NCBI GenBank assembly: GCA_016781225.1
Contig: JADDQT010000105.1
Coordinates: 473 to 7,070, forward strand
Direction of reading: 5' to 3'
DNA: 6,598 nucleotides
Origin: Actinomycetota bacterium
GTDB lineage: Bacteria > Actinomycetota > Acidimicrobiia > Acidimicrobiales > GCA-2861595
A program made the position numbers and the translations under genes. Shown one piece after another: positions 1 through 5,940 of the stretch. The stretch's first letter is position 1; every line of letters starts with the position of its first letter. The notes under the pieces are model-generated. The model searched no databases. It was not told the DNA's origin and saw nothing but the letters and a program-made list of their open reading frames with translations.

Positions 1-25
1 ATTCGGGCGCGCCATGAGCAGAGCT

Positions 26-511
26 CTAAAGCCGCTGCCGCGCTCTCTTGCCCTCTCTCTTGCCCAGGTGGCGCTTCGACCCGGCAGTTGTCGGACCGAG
101 AACGAGATCCCGTGGGGCCAGCGACGGGTCGCTCCGCGCGTGCGGGATCACGCCAACTTGAAACTCGTCCTCGTAGATGACGTCTCCTGGGTCTGATGAC
201 TCTGCTGCAACCCACTCGACGCCGTACTTCGTGAGGATGTCGCACAACGGCTCAAGCCGCTTGAGCATTTCGGCGCTCCCGGATCGCCTGAACCATGTGA
301 CAGCACCAACCGAGTTGCCATCTTCGTAGAACGGGGGGTTGGGCAGGTTTGAGTTGAACCAGTCATCGATATCGAAGTACAGCTCCTCTTCGTCTTCGCT
401 GAGTCGATCAGCGCGACGAAGGTGATCAACGGCGACGAAGATCCCGACTTCGACACCGAGGCGCCCGCGGTATGTGGCCTGCAGTCGCACGAACTCCGGG
501 CCGTTCCGCAT
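26..511 (-). CDS. Conserved hypothetical protein, 161 aa
   Basis: A soluble protein of unknown function. I recognise the general pattern (start resembling MRNGPEFVRLQATYRGR, then a DWF and NPPFYEDGNS core) from actinobacterial hypothetical proteins, but know no assigned role. Residues 1-30 are a mixed hydrophobic/basic segment, 38-56 an acidic stretch with DDWF, 59-74 the NPPFYEDGNS..AVTWF block, and 81-125 a probable alternating helix and strand region ending YEDEFQVGVIP. There is no signal peptide or membrane segment. The ATG at 511 is the only ATG, GTG or TTG start in frame after the upstream stop. Its ribosome site is weak (GTGGG very close to the start). The last dozen residues are Lys/Arg-rich and come from a small CTCTCTTGCCC-type direct repeat (about 43-65), so the tail may be variable. 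It stands alone, with a dispersed repeat 127 bases upstream of its start. Confidence 0.85.
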   Translation of the reverse strand: MRNGPEFVRLQATYRGRLGVEVGIFVAVDHLRRADRLSEDEEELYFDIDDWFNSNLPNPPFYEDGNSVGAVTWFRRSGSAEMLKRLEPLCDILTKYGVEWVAAESSDPGDVIYEDEFQVGVIPHARSDPSLAPRDLVLGPTTAGSKRHLGKREGKRARQRL

Positions 512-834
512 GGCCCACAGGTTCGCACACGCGCTGGCAGCCGCTCGTCAGTTTTCTGTTGTGCAGTCGTAACCGATCAGACGGCTCTGGGTGCCCTGTC
601 ATGACGGTCGCTCACCCAGCCGGAGCAGCGGGCAACCACCCGACTTCGGACACGAGTGCGGCGCTGGGTAACACGCGGGATCCGTCGGGTGCCGCCGGTG
701 AGCGAACTGGTGCGGGCAAGCCGCTCAGCACCGCCGGCGATCGCACGGCGAGTCGGTGTCAGGGCGCATCGCCCGGCTCGCACAGGATGGCGATCCGGTC
801 GCGAGGGCGAGTCCCGGCACCTGTCCGATGGCAG
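512..834. other. Intergenic spacer between two minus-strand genes
   Basis: About 320 bases with no gene I can support. It contains a full copy of the dispersed repeat. Long open frames cross it on the plus strand, but they run on antisense through the SnoaL-like gene and have no recognisable content. I see no convincing -35/-10 pair and no intrinsic terminator with a T-run. Confidence 0.6.
639..737 (+). repeat. Dispersed intergenic repeat, copy 1 (near-full)
   Basis: About 99 bases, beginning CCCGACTTCGGACACGAGTG and ending CTCAGCACCGCCGG. By eye it matches 2190-2288 at about 85 percent, with two short gaps in the middle, and its first 40 bases match 1353-1390. All three copies are direct repeats in spacers. 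The 3' half can form an imperfect stem: TGAGCG at 699-704 pairs with CGCTCA at 722-727, flanked by further CCGG/GGTG complementarity. Every frame stays partly similar between copies, which is what a nucleotide-level repeat gives, so I do not read it as coding. It could be a mobile or REP-like element, or a shared regulatory module. Confidence 0.7.
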
Positions 835-1251
835 CTACGCGCCGGCTTCGAACTGGTACGCGCGCACCTGCGCAATTACCCAGTGGTCCTCGTCATCTCT
901 CACGAGCACATCGGTGAACGGATGTTCCAACACGTGCTCGGATTCCGGAAGCGAAATCGAAGCGTGACCGTCGACGATAGCTACGTCCGGACGAATGAAC
1001 ATGATCCGATCCAACGTGCTGCGATGCCGGGATCCCTTCGCCTCACCAGCAAGGAACGACCCGAGAGCCTGCCGAATAGCGTCGTGGCCGACAGCGACCC
1101 GTCCCCGCGGGTTGACCAGAACGGCGTCGTGACTGAGGCACTTCATCAGCGCGTTGAGGTCTCCGGAACACCACGCCCGGTCGTACGCCTCCTCGACGGA
1201 CCAGACCAGCCCTTCCTCGCGCTCGAGACCTTCCCGCCCATCGATCGTCAC
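835..1251 (-). CDS. SnoaL/NTF2-like (SgcJ/EcaC, DUF4440-type) protein, 138 aa
   Basis: A small cone-shaped alpha+beta barrel protein. Relatives are polyketide-type cyclases, isomerases, stress-related ligand binders, or proteins with no known activity, so the reaction is unassigned. Visible family features are the first helix with AYDRAWCSGDLNALMKCLS (22-40), then DAVLVNPRGRVAVGHDAIRQALGSFL (42-67), strands around DVAIVDGHASI (89-99), and the C-terminal FTDVLVRDD...HWVIAQVRAYQ (112-133). Length is typical. I chose the GTG at 1251 because AGGA lies seven bases upstream and homology-like sequence begins just after it. The ATG at 1344 would add about 31 Gly/Arg/Pro-rich residues of low-complexity character. 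It is monocistronic, with a partial repeat copy 101 bases upstream of the start and a full copy downstream. Confidence 0.85.
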   Translation of the reverse strand: MTIDGREGLEREEGLVWSVEEAYDRAWCSGDLNALMKCLSHDAVLVNPRGRVAVGHDAIRQALGSFLAGEAKGSRHRSTLDRIMFIRPDVAIVDGHASISLPESEHVLEHPFTDVLVRDDEDHWVIAQVRAYQFEAGA

Positions 1252-1258
1252 GTGCGCA

Positions 1259-1262
1259 TCCT
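1259..1262 (-). promoter_or_regulatory. Ribosome binding site deciding the GTG start at 1251
   Basis: On the minus strand AGGA sits seven bases before the GTG. The longer alternative start at 1344 has no comparable site, which supports the 138-residue form of the SnoaL-like protein. Confidence 0.55.
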
Positions 1263-1352
1263 GCCCTGTCGGGAGTCTCCCTGCGCCCCGCACAGGCAGA
1301 CACCCCGTGTGTCGCGTGCCGAGCAGAACCCGCGGGATGAACAACCTGACCG

Positions 1353-1390
1353 CCCGACTTCGGACACCAGTGTGGCGACGGATAACGCGG
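1353..1390 (+). repeat. Dispersed intergenic repeat, copy 3 (5' part only)
   Basis: It begins CCCGACTTCGGACACCAGTG and continues to GATAACGCGG. By eye 33 of the 38 bases match 639-678, with one two-base gap, and the first 15 are identical. Similarity fades after GCGG, so only the first 40 percent of the unit is present. In all three copies the sequence CAC, two bases, GTG is kept (R3 CACCAGTG, the others CACGAGTG), a short dyad within the best-conserved part. Confidence 0.6.
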
Positions 1391-1548
1391 ACCGATGGCG
1401 TCAGTGGAGGCGCCGACGGGCATAGCCTTCACCGTTACCTGCGCTCCTTCTCGGTTCTCGTCTCGCTCGCGCCCGCCATGACCCGGTGACTGCGGTTCGC
1501 GAATGGACTCGGTGTTGCAGCGTCACCGGAGCTATCGTTGGCCAGCAG

Positions 1549-1556
1549 AAGGAAGG
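1549..1556 (+). promoter_or_regulatory. Ribosome binding site deciding the ATG start at 1564
   Basis: AAGGAAGG lies seven bases before the ATG at 1564. The in-frame upstream ATG at 1486 has no such site and would add 26 residues of non-membrane, Cys-containing sequence, so the 105-residue form is preferred. Confidence 0.75.
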
Positions 1557-1563
1557 CGACGCC

Positions 1564-1881
1564 ATGGACTCATCCAGCGAGCTCGGCACCAACCCTGCGG
1601 CGGCTTCCAGCTTTGTCTGCGGGGTCTTGGCGGTGCTCGCCGCCTTGTTCGGGTTTTGGCTGTGGGTGCCGTCGATTGCTCTCGGCGCCGTCGCTGTCGG
1701 TCTTGGGGTTGTAGGCCGAAGGCGTGCGCTGACAGGATCTTCGGCTCGTGACTGGGCCGTGGCGGCGATCGCCCTGGGGCTAGTCGCCGTCCTCATGACG
1801 CCAGCCGTAAATGTGATCGCTAAAGGCGAAGAGGACTACGGGCGGAAATGCGCTCTGAACCCGCAACACCCCGACTGCTGA
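1564..1881 (+). CDS. Small membrane protein, DUF4190-like, 105 aa
   Basis: An integral membrane protein of unknown function. The layout resembles the DUF4190-type family: a short hydrophilic N-terminus with an Asn-Pro-Ala-Ala lead-in, a hydrophobic helix (about 16-33), a second helix (about 36-51) ending in a GRRRAL loop, then a stretch with RDWAVAAIALGLVAVL forming a third helix (about 64-80). The positive-inside rule places the 52-54 RRR loop in the cytoplasm. The remaining C-terminal 25 residues are then likely outside, with two cysteines (96 and 105, the final residue) that could form a disulfide. The start is set by a strong ribosome site. It appears monocistronic, transcribed away from the SnoaL-like gene, with no recognisable terminator after the stop. 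The assignment rests on pattern, not on a search, and the third-helix and cysteine tail are not features I can tie to a known subfamily. Confidence 0.82.
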   Translation: MDSSSELGTNPAAASSFVCGVLAVLAALFGFWLWVPSIALGAVAVGLGVVGRRRALTGSSARDWAVAAIALGLVAVLMTPAVNVIAKGEEDYGRKCALNPQHPDC

Positions 1882-2173
1882 GCACCCAATTCGAAACAAC
1901 CCAACTGAGACTGTTCTTCGCGAGGAGAGTGGCTGTTGGTGAGCGGGATTCCGCAGATCGATCACGACGCGAGAGACCGAAGTATGGAGCAGTGCCGTTC
2001 CTGCGTTTCGGCGCCCCGATGTTCGCTCAGCCGCACCGTCGATCGGTCCCCAAATGACGGAGCACCGAGTTGCCGCGGCCGTCCCGTAATCGCCGGGTGC
2101 GAGGGACACCTGGGTGGCGAGGATCGTCGCCCTCACCTCACGGGGCAACCGTTGCAAGCCAGCCGCGGTGCCC

Positions 2174-2197
2174 GCACGGGTTCGGGCACGGGTTCGG
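2174..2197 (+). repeat. Perfect 12-base tandem duplication
   Basis: GCACGGGTTCGG occurs twice back to back (2174-2185 and 2186-2197). The second unit runs directly into the dispersed repeat at TTCGGACACGAG, so the duplication overlaps the first bases of that copy and looks like slippage at the repeat edge. The other copies lack it. Confidence 0.85.
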
Positions 2198-2288
2198 ACA
2201 CGAGTGCGGCGCGAGGTAACACGCGGGGTTCCGTCCGCGGCGCTGCCGGTGAACGAACTCGTGCGGCCAAGCCACTCAGCACCGCCGG
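2190..2288 (+). repeat. Dispersed intergenic repeat, copy 2 (near-full)
   Basis: Aligned with 639-737, it shares an exact 20-base start (TTCGGACACGAGTGCGGCGC at 2193-2212), GGTAACACGCGGG next, a more variable GC-rich middle with about three extra bases, then near-identical GAACGAACT...GCGG..CAAGCC.CTCAGCACCGCCGG. The TGAGCG/CGCTCA stem of copy 1 is not preserved here (TGAACG and CACTCA), which argues against strong selection on that particular stem. Unlike copies 1 and 3 it has no minus-strand gene start just beyond its lower edge. Confidence 0.7.
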
Positions 2289-2600
2289 TTACTTCGCGCC
2301 AACGGTGCGCCCTGAGCCGGCACGTTGGAGCTACCCACCGATCAGCCTCGGCCGAGCGTTATGGGGCGGATCAGGGTTCTGGTTCTCGGACACCTCACGA
2401 GCGAACCGCGCTGCAACCCCGCGCTCGTACCAGCACTCGGGTAGACGGGCTGAAGGAGACACTCCGTTGCTCGAGCTCGGCCGTTCCCATGGTGCGACGG
2501 TCACCGAGTTTCTTGAGTCGAACGTCGGAGACGCCATCGCTCGCAATCCCGGGCCCCAGGCGAGGAGCGTCGTCCCGCCGTGGGCATCCTCGCCACAGCC

Positions 2601-2647
2601 AAGAGGCTTGACCCACCATCACTGGCTTAGGGGTTCAACCGCCTCTT
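2601..2647. other. Bulged inverted repeat (hairpin candidate)
   Basis: AAGAGGC at 2601-2607 is exactly complementary to GCCTCTT at 2641-2647. Pairing continues inward as TTGA with TCAA after a two-base bulge, then CCC with GGG after a one-base bulge, about 14 pairs around a loop of roughly 16 bases. It lies about 110 bases beyond the stop of the minus-strand operon. No T-run follows on either strand, so it is not a classical intrinsic terminator, though hairpins without T-runs are proposed as terminators in actinobacteria. Confidence 0.4.
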
Positions 2648-2757
2648 CATGGTGCGGATCTCCCAGAATGGGGGGTTCGAGGTCGCGGCCTGGACGGGGC
2701 CCATGGTGAAAAGCCAGCCGCGTTGCGCCTACGTCGACCAGCGCTGCGACTCGCTGA

Positions 2758-4152
2758 TCACACCCAGCGGACTCTCGCGTAGTCCTTCCGTGAGTTTTCC
2801 AGGAAGACGTCGATGTCGTCGACGGTTACCGGCGGCGGGATCGGGTGCCGGAACGGAAGTGCCTCGAACGCCGGTTGGTATCGCATGGTGCTGCCGGTGT
2901 CGAGGGGATAGGCCTTCTCGTCGACGCCGATGATCTCCGCGTGTTCGCGGGCTTTGGACTTGATGAGCTCGCGCCACTTCTCGAGGGGCACCACCCCCGG
3001 GGACCACAGTCCCTGGGAGAACAGGTTGAGGTAGATGTCGTCGTAGGGCTCGGCGTGGTTGAGGTAGGTCTGGAGGTCCTCGTATGAAGGCTGCATGTTG
3101 AACCGGAGCCAGAACGGGACGACGCCCAGGCGAAGGACCCAGTACGGGTCCCACTGCACGTACGATTCCACCAACAGTCGCCCGGATGGCACGCCGATGC
3201 GCCGATACCACCAGCGGTGGAAGTCGGCGACGAGGGCGCTGAGATCCTGCGGCTCCTCCATCACGAGGCGTTGCAACCTGTAGCCGTAGCGCCGAGCGAG
3301 CCTCTCCACGTCCTCGCCGAGGGCGGGATCCCAGCCCCACTCGGCCTCCGCCCGGCGGGCGTCCGGCTCGGGCGGCTCCCACTTCCGCCTGGGCGAGCCC
3401 TCCGCTTCTAAGTACTCGGCGATGCGCGCACCGTTGTCGTGGTACTCCTCCTCGGCCACGCCGCCCAGCGCACCGAACTGGAAGTGAGCCCGCTCGCCCA
3501 CAGCCCGCGTCCGCCACGTGCGCTCACACTCGAGCTGGATGATCGTGCCGCCGGGGGCGAGGCGCTCCTCGAGGAATCGCTCATAGGCCCGCCCGAGCCG
3601 GAGGCGCTTGAGGCGCATGTAGGCCATGGCCTGCAGCATGGGGCGATCCTGGGCCGGGTCGTGCATGTGATACACGGAGACTTCCGGATTGTTGCGGGCA
3701 ATGAGGCGCACGGTGGGCGCCAGCGCGTGCATGGCCCCTACGGCGTCGTCCGGGTGCGTGGCGAAGTCCCTCACCGCCACGAGCGTTGTTTGGGGCAGGA
3801 ACGGGGCGCCGAGCGCGGCCGCAAGGTGCAGGCCGGCGCCGGTGCAGGAGCCGATGACGACCGTGTCGAAGGGACCCAGGCCGTACTGCTGGGTGACCCA
3901 GCGGGCGATCTCCTCGGCGTCAATGAAGCGCGCTCGGTCGAGGGGGATGCCCTGTGACGCACCCATGCCGACGAAGCCCAAACGGCGAAGCGCCCGGGGT
4001 GGGGACGATACGAGATTGGCGAGGCGGCGGGAGCCGGGGCCCATCGACAGGCCGCTGTGGTCCTTGCCCTCGAAGAGCCTGCCCAGCGCTCGCACCATGT
4101 TGACCGAGGAGTCGAAATCGGTGACGAAGCGGGCGGCGCGCACCCGGGGCAT
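2758..4152 (-). CDS. Protein of unknown family, 464 aa, third gene of the SDR-hydrolase operon
   Basis: I do not recognise the family. It is a soluble, Trp/Arg/Tyr-rich protein without signal peptide or membrane segment. The N-terminal half has Rossmann-like features: FDTVVIGSCTGAGLHLAAALG (95-115) reads as a strand, tight turn and helix. It is followed by a second strand (TTLVAVRDF, 122-130), a third (VSVYHMHD, 158-165), and LAPGGTIIQLE (199-208), which looks like a late strand of a nucleotide- or SAM-binding fold. GSCTG (101-105) fits GxCxG, the nucleophile-elbow spacing of cysteine-type alpha/beta hydrolases, but could equally be a cofactor-binding turn. The C-terminal half (about 300-464) is aromatic-rich (FHRWWYRR, 311-318; WDPYWVLRLGVVPFWLRFN, 334-352) and ends with an acidic helix. 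The ATG at 4152 has GGAAGGA six bases upstream, and 27 bases separate it from the hydrolase stop, so co-transcription is very likely. Confidence 0.88.
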   Translation of the reverse strand: MPRVRAARFVTDFDSSVNMVRALGRLFEGKDHSGLSMGPGSRRLANLVSSPPRALRRLGFVGMGASQGIPLDRARFIDAEEIARWVTQQYGLGPFDTVVIGSCTGAGLHLAAALGAPFLPQTTLVAVRDFATHPDDAVGAMHALAPTVRLIARNNPEVSVYHMHDPAQDRPMLQAMAYMRLKRLRLGRAYERFLEERLAPGGTIIQLECERTWRTRAVGERAHFQFGALGGVAEEEYHDNGARIAEYLEAEGSPRRKWEPPEPDARRAEAEWGWDPALGEDVERLARRYGYRLQRLVMEEPQDLSALVADFHRWWYRRIGVPSGRLLVESYVQWDPYWVLRLGVVPFWLRFNMQPSYEDLQTYLNHAEPYDDIYLNLFSQGLWSPGVVPLEKWRELIKSKAREHAEIIGVDEKAYPLDTGSTMRYQPAFEALPFRHPIPPPVTVDDIDVFLENSRKDYARVRWV

Positions 4153-4179
4153 GATCGGTCCTTCCGTTGCGGTACCAGT

Positions 4180-4926
4180 TCAGCACTCGAGCAGCTCCCG
4201 GGCCATCTGGGCCAGCTCGCCGGGAGCAGAATAGTTGAGGGTGTGGCCGGCCCCGCGTACCTCCACCAGGCGCCCTGAGGGCAGCAGCTCGGCCACCTCG
4301 GCTGCCCACTCGTGGGGAACGATCGGGTCGCGCCGGCCCCTGGCCACGATCGCCGGCGATGCTACAAGGTGGAGCTTTCGCTCGATCGGGTCAGCCAGCT
4401 TGTGGGCGAAGGTGGCGAAGTACCGGCGGGGTCCGCAGTCGATGTAGTCGCGGGCCAGCAGCAACCCGAGGCTCGGGCGCTCGAACAGACCGTTCATCAC
4501 CAGACGGGCGCCCTGGCGGGCGGCCGACCTGGCGTGGCGGTCCATCGTGGGCCCGTTGAGCACCACCGGGCCCAGTACATCCGGCGCGTGCACGGCCATG
4601 TCGACGACCACCTGGCAACCGGTGGAGTTGGCGACCAGCACGACACCTCTCCGACCGGTCACCCGCAACCAGTCGGCTAGAGCCCGCGATAGACCCCGCA
4701 CGTCGAGCCCGTCGAGCGGGCCCTTCGTTCGGCCGAACCCGGGAAGGTCGGGCGCTACCACCCGGGCAGCCGGTGCCAGGCTCTGGGCGAAGGGCAGGAA
4801 GTAGCGGTGCGAGCAGCCGAGTCCGTGGATGCAGACCACCTCGGGGGCGTCGGCAGGTCCGAGAACCGCGGCGTGAATGCGGGTGCCCGCCGCGGCGGTG
4901 AACTCGGAGCGGTCCCAGCCGGTCAG
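4180..4926 (-). CDS. Alpha/beta hydrolase, probable CTG start, 248 aa
   Basis: A serine hydrolase of the alpha/beta fold. The bond cleaved (ester, lactone, C-C or other) cannot be told. In the 248-residue form the oxyanion-hole motif HGLG is at 34-37, PDLPGFGRT at 59-67, the nucleophile elbow ANSTG at 99-103 with Ser101, the acid in GRRDPIVP as Asp200, and the base in GAGHT as His228, so the triad is intact. The elbow has Ala in place of the first Gly of GxSxG, as is common. Between the upstream in-frame stop at 5035-5037 and the GTG at 4839 there is no ATG, GTG or TTG. Starting at that GTG would remove the first strands, although clearly hydrolase-like sequence (FTAAAGTRIHAAVLGP) precedes it. 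The CTG at 4926-4924 overlaps the SDR stop as CTGA, the layout of translationally coupled genes. No good ribosome site is seen, so coupling is inferred. A sequence error that hides an ordinary start is the main alternative. Confidence 0.85.
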   Translation of the reverse strand: MTGWDRSEFTAAAGTRIHAAVLGPADAPEVVCIHGLGCSHRYFLPFAQSLAPAARVVAPDLPGFGRTKGPLDGLDVRGLSRALADWLRVTGRRGVVLVANSTGCQVVVDMAVHAPDVLGPVVLNGPTMDRHARSAARQGARLVMNGLFERPSLGLLLARDYIDCGPRRYFATFAHKLADPIERKLHLVASPAIVARGRRDPIVPHEWAAEVAELLPSGRLVEVRGAGHTLNYSAPGELAQMARELLEC

Positions 4927-5897
4927 CGGCGCCGCCGACGCACAACGGTGACCACCCCGGCCAGCGCCGTGCCCGACATCGCTCGGCGGATGGCGGTGCG
5001 CCGCTTGCCGTTCCAGCGGCCGTGCACCGAGCCGCTACCAGATGCCGGTTCGTGGAGGTTGCCTTCGGTGGCGGGCGCCGGCTTGGTCCGTGACAGGTGG
5101 GTCTTGTCGACCTGCAGCGCCATCATCTTCTCGACAAGTCCGGGCGTCATCTTTGCCTGCATGGCCAGGTTCCGGGCCATGGGGCCAACCGTCACCTCGC
5201 GGCGGGGCACACGCACGAGGTTGACGATGGTGCGGGCGACGCGCTCGGGGGAGTAGACGGGCGGCATGGCCTTCGCCTCCCGGCCGGTGTAGTTGGCCGT
5301 ATAGTCGAAGAAGGGGGTGTCGATCGTCCCCGGTAGCACGCTCACCACCTTGATGTTCCGCGAGGGTGAGCCCTCGAGCATCAGCTCCTGGCGGAGGCTG
5401 GCGCTGAAAGCCCTGATGGCCGCCTTCGACATGCAATAGGCGTGGGTGTAGGGCTGGGGGACAACCCCGGCGATCGACGAGACGTTGACGATCGCGCCGG
5501 CCCCCTGCTCCTTCATTTGCGGCAGCGCTGCTCTGGCCCCGTGGACGTAGCCCATCACATTGACATCGAGCACCCGACGGAAATCCTCCAGCGGCGCGTC
5601 CAGGAACGGAGCGAATAGCGTCAGCGCTGCGTTGTTCACCCACACGTCGATCCGACCGAAGCGTTCGACAGCGCGGCGGGCCAACTCGTCGACCGCCTTG
5701 GGATCTGTCACATCGGTGGGGACGGCCAGCGCCTGTCCGCCCGCCGCCTCGCACTCACGGGCGACCTCGTCGAGCGCCTGTTCTCTCCGCGCCGCGAGAA
5801 CCACGGCTGCCCTCCCTCCGGCGAAGGCCAGTGCCGTAGCTCGGCCAATCCCGCTCGATGCCCCCGTGACCACGACAATCGAATCCTTGACTCGCAT
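4923..5897 (-). CDS. Extended short-chain dehydrogenase/reductase (SDR), 324 aa
   Basis: A classical-type NAD(P)-dependent oxidoreductase acting on an alcohol or carbonyl of unknown identity. Features: TGASSGIG (11-18) for the dinucleotide, Arg37-Arg38 at the end of strand 2 (favouring NADP), D62 in the TDVTD adenine-binding segment, NNA (88-90), Asn113, Ser141, and YCMSK with Tyr154 and Lys158, so the catalytic tetrad is intact. PG at 189-190 starts the substrate lid. Beyond the usual 250 residues there is a C-terminal extension with TPGLVEKMM (251-259) and a short hydrophobic segment ending RRRRR (about 308-324). The second SDR at the window edge has a matching extension. The ATG at 5897 is chosen for AAGGAGG seven bases upstream; the upstream ATG at 5963 would add an unstructured Arg/Gln-rich leader. 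It is the first gene of the operon, and its stop overlaps the hydrolase start. Confidence 0.95.
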   Translation of the reverse strand: MRVKDSIVVVTGASSGIGRATALAFAGGRAAVVLAARREQALDEVARECEAAGGQALAVPTDVTDPKAVDELARRAVERFGRIDVWVNNAALTLFAPFLDAPLEDFRRVLDVNVMGYVHGARAALPQMKEQGAGAIVNVSSIAGVVPQPYTHAYCMSKAAIRAFSASLRQELMLEGSPSRNIKVVSVLPGTIDTPFFDYTANYTGREAKAMPPVYSPERVARTIVNLVRVPRREVTVGPMARNLAMQAKMTPGLVEKMMALQVDKTHLSRTKPAPATEGNLHEPASGSGSVHGRWNGKRRTAIRRAMSGTALAGVVTVVRRRRR

Positions 5898-5904
5898 CTG
5901 CTGG

Positions 5905-5911
5905 CCTCCTT
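5905..5911 (-). promoter_or_regulatory. Strong ribosome binding site for the SDR (start at 5897)
   Basis: AAGGAGG on the minus strand, seven bases before the ATG. It fixes the start at 5897 and is the strongest ribosome site in the window, fitting a gene that opens the operon. Confidence 0.85.
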
Positions 5912-5920
5912 CTGTGTCTT

Positions 5921-5940
5921 CCTGGCTGCACCAGGCCTGG
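5921..5940. promoter_or_regulatory. Palindromic site upstream of the SDR, operator candidate
   Basis: CCTGG (5921-5925), five bases, CCAGG (5931-5935), running into the perfect 10-base palindrome CCAGGCCTGG (5931-5940). It lies 24-43 bases before the SDR start codon, where a repressor site or leader hairpin could act. No regulator gene is in the window to pair with it, and short GC-rich palindromes arise by chance in such DNA. Confidence 0.3.

Larger units (their letters stand above)
1252..1563. other. Divergent intergenic region
   Basis: About 310 bases between the divergent SnoaL-like gene and the membrane protein gene, so it should hold promoters for both. I see the two ribosome sites and the partial repeat copy, but no promoter pair close enough to consensus to name. 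TTGCAG at 1515-1520 and TATCGT at 1533-1538 are only 12 bases apart, too close for a normal sigma-70-type promoter. Confidence 0.5.
1882..2757. other. Long gene-free region between convergent genes
   Basis: About 880 bases between the ends of the membrane protein gene and the unknown gene of the operon. It contains a 12-base tandem duplication, a full copy of the dispersed repeat and a bulged hairpin. Several open frames cross it, the longest on the plus strand at 1936-2709. These have Arg/Ser/Pro/Thr-rich translations, no good ribosome site and no family resemblance. Two short stretches look a little more protein-like: the minus strand at about 2050-2155, and the plus strand at about 2460-2590. 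They may be remnants of decayed genes, but I cannot name them. Confidence 0.55.

Noticed and set aside
1252..1344. Longer N-terminus of the SnoaL-like protein from the ATG at 1344
   Set aside because: The added residues are Gly/Arg/Pro-rich with no fold similarity and no ribosome site, whereas the GTG at 1251 has AGGA seven bases upstream.
472..1425. A 317-codon open frame on the plus strand
   Set aside because: It runs antisense through the whole SnoaL-like gene, has an Arg/Pro/Thr-rich translation with no family resemblance and no ribosome site. Long antisense frames are expected in GC-rich DNA.
2640..2695. GGGGGTTCGAGGTCG resembling a tRNA T-arm
   Set aside because: The five-base T-stem does not pair, and no acceptor stem or anticodon arm can be placed around it.
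1936..2709. A 257-codon open frame on the plus strand in the gene-free region
   Set aside because: No convincing ribosome site, low-complexity Arg/Ser/Gly-rich translation, and it passes through the dispersed repeat and the hairpin.
2710..2757. Intrinsic terminator right after the operon stop, ending in CTTTTC on the minus strand
   Set aside because: Only four T bases follow and I could not find a stable stem immediately before them.
3439..3957. A 172-codon frame antisense to the unknown 464-residue gene
   Set aside because: It mirrors the codon structure of the well-supported minus-strand gene and shows no motif of its own.
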